A stretch of DNA of 64,000 nucleotides from JBBIMP01 sp037444305. Its GTDB lineage: Bacteria > Acidobacteriota > UBA6911. Below the pieces are notes generated by a model that saw nothing but the letters and a program-made list of their open reading frames with translations, was not told the DNA's origin and did not search any database. This document shows, in pieces, positions 23,482 to 30,187 of this stretch. A program made the translations under genes and the position numbers. The stretch spans positions 1-64,000 of the forward strand of contig JBBIMP010000016.1 of the NCBI GenBank assembly GCA_037444305.1. Reading direction: 5' to 3'. Every line of letters starts with the position of its first letter. Position 1 is the first letter of the stretch.

Positions 23482-24806
23482 ACGCCACCTCCCTGCTCCC
23501 TGCCCGGAGGCCAGGTAATCTGGACCATGTTCCGGATCTGGTCGGTGATCTCGGTCCGCCAGACAAAGACGCAGTTTTCCTCCTCCGCCTCTCCCAGGAC
23601 GATATCTTCCGCGAAGGCCTTGCAGGAGGGGGCGCCGCAGGCCCCGCAATCGATGCCGGGGAGTCCGGCGACTATCTTGTCCCTCTCCTTCATTTTGGCG
23701 ATGGCCTTGGAGATATCGGCGTCGAGGGGCATCATGGGCCGGGCGCTGAGCGGCTCGTCCATCAGATACTCGCCCCGGTCGTAGCGTTGCTCGACGGTAT
23801 CCCGCTCCACAGCCGGCCCCGAGGGTAGTTTGTGCATCAGCCGGATCAACCTTCCGCGGGCCACGTATGGATTCTCCACCGTCAGGCACCCGCCGACGCA
23901 GCCTTCCGGGCAGGCATGCGTTTCGATGTAGGCGTACTTCCTGAGCTTCCCCTTCTCTATGTCGTCCAGGATCCGGATCACGTTGGGCAGGCCCGCCACC
24001 GCGAGCGTGTTTTCGGAGGGGAGCGATCTCGGAAACCCGCCCATGAAGGCCCAGCTCACGCCGCTGGCGGTCTCTCCCCCGTCCATCTGCGTGAAGTCCT
24101 CGTCCACCTCCGGCAGAGCGGCCGCGAGGCAGGGAAAGATGTCCTTGATGGCGACGGCGGTATCCAGGTTGGAACGCTCCATCCCGGGGTGCTCCAGGAT
24201 GCCCACCATCTTCGACGGGCAGGGGGTGATGTAGACGGCGCAGATGCGGCCGGCATCCAGGCCCGATTCCCGCGACTTACGTTCCTTGGCGGCACGGGCG
24301 GAGACTTCGCGCGGCGCCAGGATCGGCAGGAGCTGCTCCACCAGGTCCGGGTACTGCACCTGCACCAGGCGCACCACGGTGGGGCAGAAGGAGGAAATCA
24401 GCGGGAACGCCCCCTTGTAGGCGTTCAGGAAGATCTCGGTCGCCGACATGACGGCGTCGCAGGCCGGCGAGAGGCACTCGACGTCGTCGAAGCCGCATTT
24501 CTTCAGGGCGGCCAGCACTACCCCGGGCAGCACCTCGGGGTCAAACTGCGCGTAGAGCGCGGGCGACGGAATGGCGATCTTCCAGTCGAAGCCGGCCAGC
24601 TCGCTCATCCTGTGGGTGAGCGGCACGATGGCCCGCTTGGTGCAGACCTTGATGCATTCGCCGCAGTCGATGCAGCGCGATTCGAGCTTGAGCGCGCGGC
24701 CCTTGCGCACCCTCACGGCCTCCGCCGGGCAGGCGCGCATGCAGGCCGTGCAGCCGTCGCACCTCTCCGGCTCGAAACGCAGTGAGTACTGGTACCTGGC
24801 TGCCAC
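23478..24806 (-). CDS. [FeFe]-hydrogenase-like Fe-S protein without a complete H-cluster site (putative redox sensor)
   Basis: A 442-residue soluble protein. N-terminal [4Fe-4S] sites: Cys16/19/22/26 and Cys45/48/51/55. The middle matches the large-subunit C-terminal domain of iron-only hydrogenase: the cubane ligands are kept (Cys141 in SSFCPT, Cys196 in ITPCPSK, Cys299 and Cys303 in HACPEGC). However the proton-relay cysteine of the usual TSCCP motif is Phe140 and the GGGQP segment is replaced by GGCLTVENP. A third site (CGACGAPSC from 387, plus Cys412) is a Fes-type domain. So it probably binds clusters but does not make H2. Together with the DRTGG and ATPase genes on either side it is best read as a sensor or regulator of the hydrogenase. 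Confidence 0.85.
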   Translation of the reverse strand: MAARYQYSLRFEPERCDGCTACMRACPAEAVRVRKGRALKLESRCIDCGECIKVCTKRAIVPLTHRMSELAGFDWKIAIPSPALYAQFDPEVLPGVVLAALKKCGFDDVECLSPACDAVMSATEIFLNAYKGAFPLISSFCPTVVRLVQVQYPDLVEQLLPILAPREVSARAAKERKSRESGLDAGRICAVYITPCPSKMVGILEHPGMERSNLDTAVAIKDIFPCLAAALPEVDEDFTQMDGGETASGVSWAFMGGFPRSLPSENTLAVAGLPNVIRILDDIEKGKLRKYAYIETHACPEGCVGGCLTVENPYVARGRLIRLMHKLPSGPAVERDTVEQRYDRGEYLMDEPLSARPMMPLDADISKAIAKMKERDKIVAGLPGIDCGACGAPSCKAFAEDIVLGEAEEENCVFVWRTEITDQIRNMVQITWPPGREQGGGV

Positions 24807-24818
24807 TTCCGGCCCCTT

Positions 24819-25250
24819 TCAGACCGCCTGGTTCACGCGGATGAAAAGCCGCGTCCCCCGGCCCACATCGGACTCGATTCGAAACTCGTCCGCATTCTTC
24901 CGGATGTTCGGCAGCCCCATGCCGGCGCCGAACCCCATCTCCCTCATCTCCGGTGTCGCCGTCGAGTATCCCTCCTGCATGGCCAGCTCGAGGTCCCCGA
25001 TCCCCGGGCCTTCGTCTTCGATGCGGAGCGTCACGGCGCCGGGATTCACCGCCAGCGTCACCGTTCCCCGCTTCGCATACATGACCAGGTTCATCTCCGC
25101 CTCGTAGGAGGCAATGGCCACCCGCCGGACCACGGCGGGCGGCACGCCGAGCCGCTTGAGCGTGTCCTTGATCGCCGTGGACGCGCGTCCGGCGTTGGTG
25201 AAATCCCCGCCGGCGACCTCGTAGCTGCTCTCGATCTCCGCAATGGCCAT
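24819..25250 (-). CDS. RsbW-like ATP-binding regulatory protein
   Basis: A 143-residue protein consisting of a GHKL ATPase domain only, as in anti-sigma factor/serine kinases RsbW and SpoIIAB. The N box (ASYEAEMNLVMYA near residue 49), G1 (IEDEGPGIGD near 78) and G2 (GFGAGMGLPNIRKNAD near 105) are intact. It is 3 bases downstream of the DRTGG gene and 12 bases upstream of the Fe-S protein gene, within the hydrogenase run. No sigma or anti-sigma-antagonist gene is adjacent, so its partner may be the DRTGG proteins or something encoded elsewhere. Confidence 0.85.
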   Translation of the reverse strand: MAIAEIESSYEVAGGDFTNAGRASTAIKDTLKRLGVPPAVVRRVAIASYEAEMNLVMYAKRGTVTLAVNPGAVTLRIEDEGPGIGDLELAMQEGYSTATPEMREMGFGAGMGLPNIRKNADEFRIESDVGRGTRLFIRVNQAV

Positions 25251-25253
25251 CCC

Positions 25254-25619
25254 CTACCTGTTCAGGAAGGCATCCCGGAGCCTTCCCGACGCCTCGAACA
25301 TCGTGAGCGGCGTCGACATCACCGGGATGCCCGCTTCGCCGGCCAAGCGCAGGATTTCCTCGCCCGGCTTCTTCCCCCGCACAAAGACAACACCGCACAG
25401 GTCTGCGACCACGGCGGTGCGGATTACCTGGTTGCTGACAAGCCCGGTGAGGAGGATCATGCCCGGCTCGCTCAGCGCCAGCACGTCGCTCATCAGGTCG
25501 GCCGCCTCCGCCTGCCTTACTTTCACCGACAGGTCGGAACCGCACAGCAGGTCCGCTTCCAGTACCTTCCTGATATCCGCCAGCGAAACCTGTCTGGCCT
25601 CGGCTGCCGTGGTCATCAT
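25254..25619 (-). CDS. DRTGG-domain protein (second of two)
   Basis: A 121-residue DRTGG protein: VSLADIRKVLEADLLCGSDL, AEAADLMSDVLALSEPGMIL and VVFVRGKKPGEEILRLAGE give the same order of elements as the gene at 23128-23481, and PVMSTPLTMFEASGRLRDAF matches the other copy's SSPLPAFEIAGIL. I use ATG 25619 with AAAGGTG 9 bases upstream; an in-frame GTG at 25631 would add four residues. It directly follows the HdrA N-half gene. Likely a small ligand-sensing partner of the RsbW-like ATPase next door; inferred from order only. Confidence 0.8.
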   Translation of the reverse strand: MMTTAAEARQVSLADIRKVLEADLLCGSDLSVKVRQAEAADLMSDVLALSEPGMILLTGLVSNQVIRTAVVADLCGVVFVRGKKPGEEILRLAGEAGIPVMSTPLTMFEASGRLRDAFLNR

Positions 25620-25634
25620 GGCGTCGCGCACCTT

Positions 25635-26498
25635 TCAGGCTTTCGCTTCCTGGGCGGCCCCGTTGCCGTTCCCCGTCCTGCCGATCACCAGCTTGCCCTT
25701 GCGGATCACCCGCGTGGCCGGGATTTTTCTCGCCGGGCAGGACTCCCAGCAGAGACCGCACCCGGTGCACTTCGCGTGGTCCACGTACGTGGCGTTCCGC
25801 CGGACCTTCACCTTGAAGTTGCCCACGAAGCCGCTGACCTCCTCGACCTCGCTGGACGAGAGCAGCCGGATGTTGGGGTGCTGCCCCACCTGGACCATCT
25901 TGGGGGTCAGGATGCACGCGGCGCAGTCCAGCGTCGGGAAGGTCTTGTCGAAGAGGGCCATGTGTCCGCCGATGGAGGCCTGTTTCTCCACCAGGTAGAC
26001 CGTCCGCCCCGATTCGGCGATGTCGAGCGCCGCCTGGATGCCCGCGATCCCTCCTCCGACCACCAGCGCGGAGTTGTTCACGCCGACCGTTTTCCGCGGC
26101 AGGGGCGCCAGTTTGGACGCCTTGTGCACGGCCGCGGCCAGGAGCGCCCTGGCCTTGTCGGTCGCGGCATTAATGTCGACCGTAACCCAGGAGCAGTGCT
26201 CGCGGATGTTCGCCATCTGGAAGAGGTAGCGGTTGAGGTCGGCCTTTTCGCACGCCCCGCGGAAGGTCGGCTCGTGCATCAGGGGAGAGCAGGAAGCCAC
26301 GACCACGCGGTCCAGGCCCAGGTTGGCGATGTCGTCCTGGATCAGGATCTGGCCCGGATCGGAGCACATGAACTTGTATTCCCTGGCGACCGCAACCCCC
26401 GGCAGCGTGCGGGCGAACTCGGTCACGTCGGTGACGTTCACCTTGCCGGAGATGTTGGTGCCGCAGTGGCAGACGTAGACGCCGATTTTGACGCTCAT
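25635..26498 (-). CDS. hdrA: N-terminal half of HdrA (FAD-binding part)
   Basis: A 287-residue protein equal to the first half of heterodisulfide reductase subunit A (~650 residues). It begins with the HdrA-specific N-domain (VYVCHCGTNISGKV, FMCSDPGQ, VVASCSPLMHEPTFR), continues with the FAD loop ALVVGGGIAGIQAALDIAES and the SIGGHMALFDKTFPTLDCAA segment, and ends just after one [4Fe-4S] motif CTGCGLCWESCP near residue 255. The remainder of HdrA is found in the separate gene at 17336-19093. It overlaps hdrB by ATGA. In full-length HdrA this FAD performs flavin-based electron bifurcation; here the site would be completed by the other half if the two associate. Confidence 0.9.
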   Translation of the reverse strand: MSVKIGVYVCHCGTNISGKVNVTDVTEFARTLPGVAVAREYKFMCSDPGQILIQDDIANLGLDRVVVASCSPLMHEPTFRGACEKADLNRYLFQMANIREHCSWVTVDINAATDKARALLAAAVHKASKLAPLPRKTVGVNNSALVVGGGIAGIQAALDIAESGRTVYLVEKQASIGGHMALFDKTFPTLDCAACILTPKMVQVGQHPNIRLLSSSEVEEVSGFVGNFKVKVRRNATYVDHAKCTGCGLCWESCPARKIPATRVIRKGKLVIGRTGNGNGAAQEAKA

Positions 26499-27373
26499 GA
26501 AACCTCCCGCGCGAAGCGCGCGGCCACCTGCGTGGCCGGCACGATGCAGCGCTGCAGGCCGACGTCTCCGGATGCCAGGCCGAAGGCGAGCCCCATCAGC
26601 TGCGTGAAATAGACTATGGGAATCTTGAAACTGTGGCCGTAGGCCCGGTTGACGCGCTGCTGGAAAGCGTCGAGGTTGATCTGGCACAGCGGGCAGGTGA
26701 CGGCGATGCAGTCCGCGCCGCTCTGCTCCGAGCACAGCAGCAGATTGCGGCAAAGCCGCAGCGCGACATCCTCCTGTGTCCCCATGAGCGAGCCGCCGCA
26801 GCACATGGTCTTCATCGGATAGTAGGCCGGCGTCGCGCCGAGGGCCTCCAGCAGCTGCTCGAACATGACCGGGTTCTCCGGATCATCCTCGATGCCGTAC
26901 GGCCGGACGATCTGGCACCCGTAGTAGGGGGCGACGCGGAGGCCGGTCAGGGGCCGTTTGACCTTCGCGCGGACGGCCTCCAGGCCGACGTCCTGGACCA
27001 CGGCCTGGAGAAAGTGCCGCGTCTCGACACCGCCGTCGTACCGCATTCCCGCCTCGCCCAGCGCCGCGTCCACCTTGCGCTTCAGCTCGGGGAACTCCTG
27101 CAGGTAGTTCTCCGTCTTGCGCATGTTGGTGAAACAGGCGCTGCACGGCGTCACGATCGGTCCGCCGAGCTCGGCCGCCTGCGCGAGGTTGCGCGCGCTC
27201 AGGCAGAACGAGAGCACCTCGTTGACGTTCATGTAGGCCGTCGCGCCGCAGCAGTTCCAGTCGGGGATCTCCACCAGTTCCATCCCCAGCGCCTTGGCCA
27301 CCGCGCTCACCGACTCCTCGTAAGGGCGCCCCGTCGCGTCGAGCGAGCACCCGGGATAATAGGAATACTTCAT
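26495..27373 (-). CDS. hdrB: HdrB-like CCG-domain subunit
   Basis: A 292-residue protein with two CCG cysteine-rich domains that bind the non-cubane [4Fe-4S] clusters reducing disulfides in methanogens: first YYPGCSLD, WNCCGATAY and TPCSACFTN; second PYYGCQIVRP, MCCGGSLMGT and TCPLCQINLD. Both CxnCCGxnCxxC sets are complete, so it is probably catalytically competent. The bacterial substrate is not CoB-S-S-CoM and is unknown. Stop of hdrC and start of hdrB are adjacent (TGAATG), and its stop overlaps hdrA-N. Confidence 0.92.
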   Translation of the reverse strand: MKYSYYPGCSLDATGRPYEESVSAVAKALGMELVEIPDWNCCGATAYMNVNEVLSFCLSARNLAQAAELGGPIVTPCSACFTNMRKTENYLQEFPELKRKVDAALGEAGMRYDGGVETRHFLQAVVQDVGLEAVRAKVKRPLTGLRVAPYYGCQIVRPYGIEDDPENPVMFEQLLEALGATPAYYPMKTMCCGGSLMGTQEDVALRLCRNLLLCSEQSGADCIAVTCPLCQINLDAFQQRVNRAYGHSFKIPIVYFTQLMGLAFGLASGDVGLQRCIVPATQVAARFAREVS

Positions 27374-27955
27374 TCATTCACCCCCAAGTTCCTGGGCCTT
27401 TGCCACAATCCTGCGCAATCCCTTGATGTCCTTGATGCGGCTGCCGCCGAGCGGGAGCCGTCCGCGACTGTACAAACCCATCCCCACCGGCGCCATGGAC
27501 AGGGCGCCGAGCGGATTCGTCTTCAGGGCGAACCGGGTCATGAGCTCGGTCTCGCGGTTGCGCCCGTACTTGTTGACGATTTCGGTGAAGACCTCCGACA
27601 GCGCCCGGGCATGCTTGCTCCGCTTCCGGTCCTCGCGCATGGCCATCCGCTTGAGGATGTACATGATGTCGGTGACCTTGATCTGCTGCGGGCAGCGGTC
27701 CGTGCACTGGTAGCACGACGCGCAGGTCCAGATCGTGAGACTGTCCAGCACCCGGTCCCGCATGCCGGCCCGAATCATCGCAAATATCTGGCGCGGCGTC
27801 TGCTCCATGGCCCACGAGACAGGGCAGGACCCGCTGCAGGTCCCGCACTGGACGCAGTCCTTGATCTTCTCCCCTCCCGGAATCTCGTACACCTCTCCCA
27901 GGAAAGCCGGCTTCATTGTCTTTTCGTAAAGAACCGTCTCCTGCACTGCCTTCAT
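27374..27955 (-). CDS. hdrC: HdrC-like [4Fe-4S] ferredoxin subunit
   Basis: A 193-residue protein with two [4Fe-4S] motifs (DCVQCGTCSGSCPVS near residue 34 and TCASCYQCTDRCPQQ near 76) in the helical HdrC fold; it carries electrons between HdrA and HdrB. The ATG at 27955 has GGGAGGGA-like sequence ahead. It is the first gene of the leftward hydrogenase/Hdr run, with ~680 bp of non-coding DNA upstream that should contain the operon promoter. Confidence 0.9.
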   Translation of the reverse strand: MKAVQETVLYEKTMKPAFLGEVYEIPGGEKIKDCVQCGTCSGSCPVSWAMEQTPRQIFAMIRAGMRDRVLDSLTIWTCASCYQCTDRCPQQIKVTDIMYILKRMAMREDRKRSKHARALSEVFTEIVNKYGRNRETELMTRFALKTNPLGALSMAPVGMGLYSRGRLPLGGSRIKDIKGLRRIVAKAQELGGE

Positions 27956-28572
27956 GTAGTCCCTCCCCCTGGCGGCACACTCGATCTGTCCAGGCTGTTT
28001 TTGGGCTTGCGGCCGCGATCCGGGCGCAGGGCACGAGTGTGGGCGCAGACCTATCCTGAGCGTGAGTGGGGTAATCGGAAAAAGCCGTACTGCGCGCAAT
28101 GCGAAGTCAGGCCACCGTGCTCTGCGTCGGGAGTCGATCTGCCGTCGGTCAAGCTTCGATTAACCGCTTATCTCCGAAGCCCCGTCTGGATCTTCGTGTT
28201 CGCCGTAACCCGCTTTCCCTGGGAGTAGTGTGTCCAAATCGAGAGGTGCATAAATTTTTTATGCGCCATCTCCTTATATACCGATGGATTGCAAGCACAA
28301 ACCTTGCCAATGACGATTGCGCCTTCCGAGGGACGGTCGCGATCCAATCAATTGCAGTTGCAGCAATAAATTACGGACAGGTTCGTAGCAGGGCCATACC
28401 TCGGGGCACGCCGATCATTTTGTGCACTCTTGGAGAAATGCCACGCACACGGGTTATTTAACCCAAAATAAAGGTCATTAACATTGAACTGTAACCTTTT
28501 GATAACCGCCCCGCGCGACAACCCCTCTAACTTCTTTTTTTGCTTCGCACCTTTGTTCTGCTTTTGCGGCCG
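27956..28572. other. Upstream region of the Hdr/hydrogenase operon
   Basis: Non-coding stretch ahead of hdrC. Bases 28240-28500 are noticeably AT-richer than the surroundings (for example TAAATTTTTTATG near 28249 and TCCTTATATACC near 28271), fitting a promoter zone. No gene, riboswitch or clear hairpin was recognised apart from the sigma-54-like match listed separately. Confidence 0.5.
28293..28309 (-). promoter_or_regulatory. Possible sigma-54-type promoter for the Hdr/hydrogenase operon
   Basis: The minus strand reads TGGCAAGGTTTGTGCTT, which keeps the GG and GC doublets of the -24/-12 promoter (TGGCACG-N4-TTGCW) at the correct spacing with two mismatches. Transcription would start near 28281, leaving a leader of ~325 bases before hdrC. 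A single weak match in a long AT-rich region can arise by chance. Confidence 0.25.
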
Positions 28573-28620
28573 TGGTGCCTTCGTGGTCAAGCTTTTGATT
28601 CATTGCCCGCGAAGGCACCA
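28573..28620 (-). repeat. Inverted repeat downstream of the DUF547 gene
   Basis: Perfect 11-bp arms TGGTGCCTTCG (28573-28583) and CGAAGGCACCA (28610-28620) flank 26 bases. It starts 18 bases after the end of the DUF547 lipoprotein gene and may act as its terminator or be another dispersed repeat; no strong T-run follows. Confidence 0.6.
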
Positions 28621-28638
28621 AGGGCACAAAGAAGACTT

Positions 28639-29496
28639 TCACCGGATCCGGTTCAAAGACCAGTCGTAGGGGATAAACGAAATCCTGACCCGGCCCGCGT
28701 TCATCTCGATGAACTCCCGGACCTCTCTCCGGGCACGCCTCTGAACGTACCCCGCCAGCGACTCGGCGGCGCCCCGGTATCCCGCCGTCACGAAGTCGCT
28801 CCCATACCAGTCCAGGATGCTGGTCAACCACAACCTCTCCCCCTCCACCCGCACGTATTCGGGCGACGTCAGCACCCGCTGGGTCACGGCCTCCAGCTGC
28901 GCTTCGATGTCCTCGCCGATGAAGGCCGCGTCGTGCAGCGGCGGACAGCCGACCGATGCGCAGTTCACGGCAAAGTGGATGCGCGGATCCTTGAAAACCG
29001 GCCGCAGGATGTTGTGCTCGATGTTGTCCAGGCTCAGGGTGAAGCCGCCGACCTCGTGGACGACAGCTTCGAACACATCGGGTATGTCGCGGATGCTTCC
29101 GATCCCTTCCGGCCGGTCCGGCGTCATCGTCTGCAGCACGCTCCTGAGGGTGTAAGCATTGTAGGCGTTGATGAACAGAGCCAGCAGCGCGTTCCTGGAA
29201 AGGAAAGCCAGGTCGGCGCGCGCGATGTCGCCCAGGTAGCGGTCCAGGTCCGCCTCGCGCTCCTTCAGCCCGGCGTAGTCGAACCGGCCTTCGGCCGGCC
29301 GGGCAAACTGCCGCACGAGCGAATCGAAGCCCGCATGATCGAAATACCCCCTGCCGTTTTCGATCCCCTGCCTGATCCGTTCGGCGATCTGCCCCTCGAT
29401 CGGCACGGCCTTCGGCGCCGTGCACCCGCCCAGCCAGAGCGCGGCGGGGAGCAGGAATGCCAGGATTGCCGGTCCAGCCTGTTTCATATCTCGCAT
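28639..29496 (-). CDS. DUF547-domain lipoprotein
   Basis: A 285-residue exported lipoprotein: signal peptide with lipobox LWLGGC (Cys25). The DUF547 domain covers most of the rest: FLSRNALLALFINAYNAYTL, GGFTLSLDNIEHNILRPVF, DPRIHFAVNCASVGCPPL and FIPYDWSLN at the end are the usual conserved blocks (papain-like fold suggested for the family, with the NCAS-GCPPL cysteine region). Function is unknown. ATG 29496 (GGAGAAGAGG ahead) is used; an ATG nine bases further in is possible. It is divergent from the gene at 29585. Confidence 0.88.
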   Translation of the reverse strand: MRDMKQAGPAILAFLLPAALWLGGCTAPKAVPIEGQIAERIRQGIENGRGYFDHAGFDSLVRQFARPAEGRFDYAGLKEREADLDRYLGDIARADLAFLSRNALLALFINAYNAYTLRSVLQTMTPDRPEGIGSIRDIPDVFEAVVHEVGGFTLSLDNIEHNILRPVFKDPRIHFAVNCASVGCPPLHDAAFIGEDIEAQLEAVTQRVLTSPEYVRVEGERLWLTSILDWYGSDFVTAGYRGAAESLAGYVQRRARREVREFIEMNAGRVRISFIPYDWSLNRIR

Positions 29497-29584
29497 GGCC
29501 TCTTCTCCGTTGCAGGTGCGACTATCTTACACGATCCTCTGTCTCCCGGCTTGCCCGCTCGCGCCTTGCGCTATAATCGTCCTC

Positions 29585-30094
29585 ATGCGCTATTTCAAGG
29601 ATCTCTTCCTGACCGACGACTTCCTCATCCGCGGGCATGTGAGCACCGGCGGCCGCCGCCTCTCGAATTTCCTCAATGCCGCCGCGAGGCCGTTCATCGA
29701 GGTCGGCGACGCGACGGTGATTACCGCCGGCGGCGAGCAGCCTGTCGCCGGCGGGCGGTCCATCCTGCGGCTGTCGGAGATCCTGCTCGCCCACGAGCTG
29801 AGCAGCGAGGCCGGAGACGAAAGCCTGAGGGCACTGGCGGAACGCGGCGCAGCCGAGGTCGCCGTCTCCATGATCCTGAAGGGGCGGACGGCCATCGAGC
29901 TCTCCGGCACGATCAGGCGCACGACCTGGGAACGGGACGCCTTCGGCCAGAACGCCTTCGTGGTGGTCGGCCGGCCGCAGATCCGCGGGCTGGAGGCCGG
30001 GGGCCCGGGCAGCCATCCGCTTCTCCAGGAGATGGACTATGTGATCGTGAACACGGCGCGGGTCGCGCTCGTATCCGGCGAAGATTCTCCCTGA
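29585..30094 (+). CDS. Conserved hypothetical protein, 169 residues
   Basis: I do not recognise this family with certainty. The protein starts MRYFKDLFLTDDFLIRGHVS, has no signal peptide or membrane segment, and alternates beta-like stretches (PFIEVGDATVITAGG, AAEVAVSMILKGRTAIELSG, YVIVNTARVALVSGED) with a helical part (RLSEILLAHELS). The look is of a small beta-barrel or ligand-binding fold. Coding bias and in-frame GC pattern resemble the neighbours. It lies 93 bases before the M28 peptidase gene in the same direction and could share its transcript. The earlier in-frame ATGs lie inside the divergent DUF547 gene and are less likely. Confidence 0.6.
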   Translation: MRYFKDLFLTDDFLIRGHVSTGGRRLSNFLNAAARPFIEVGDATVITAGGEQPVAGGRSILRLSEILLAHELSSEAGDESLRALAERGAAEVAVSMILKGRTAIELSGTIRRTTWERDAFGQNAFVVVGRPQIRGLEAGGPGSHPLLQEMDYVIVNTARVALVSGEDSP

Positions 30095-30187
30095 TCCCGG
30101 CGGAAACTGAGCGCTTGGCCGAGACCGCAAACGGCTTCGGCATTCGGACATTCACGGATCCCCAAGGATCCCCGAAAGGGTACTCTC

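Noticed and set aside
23478..24806. A functional [FeFe]-hydrogenase catalytic subunit
   Set aside because: The proton-relay cysteine and the GGGQP segment of the H-cluster site are missing, so catalysis is unlikely.
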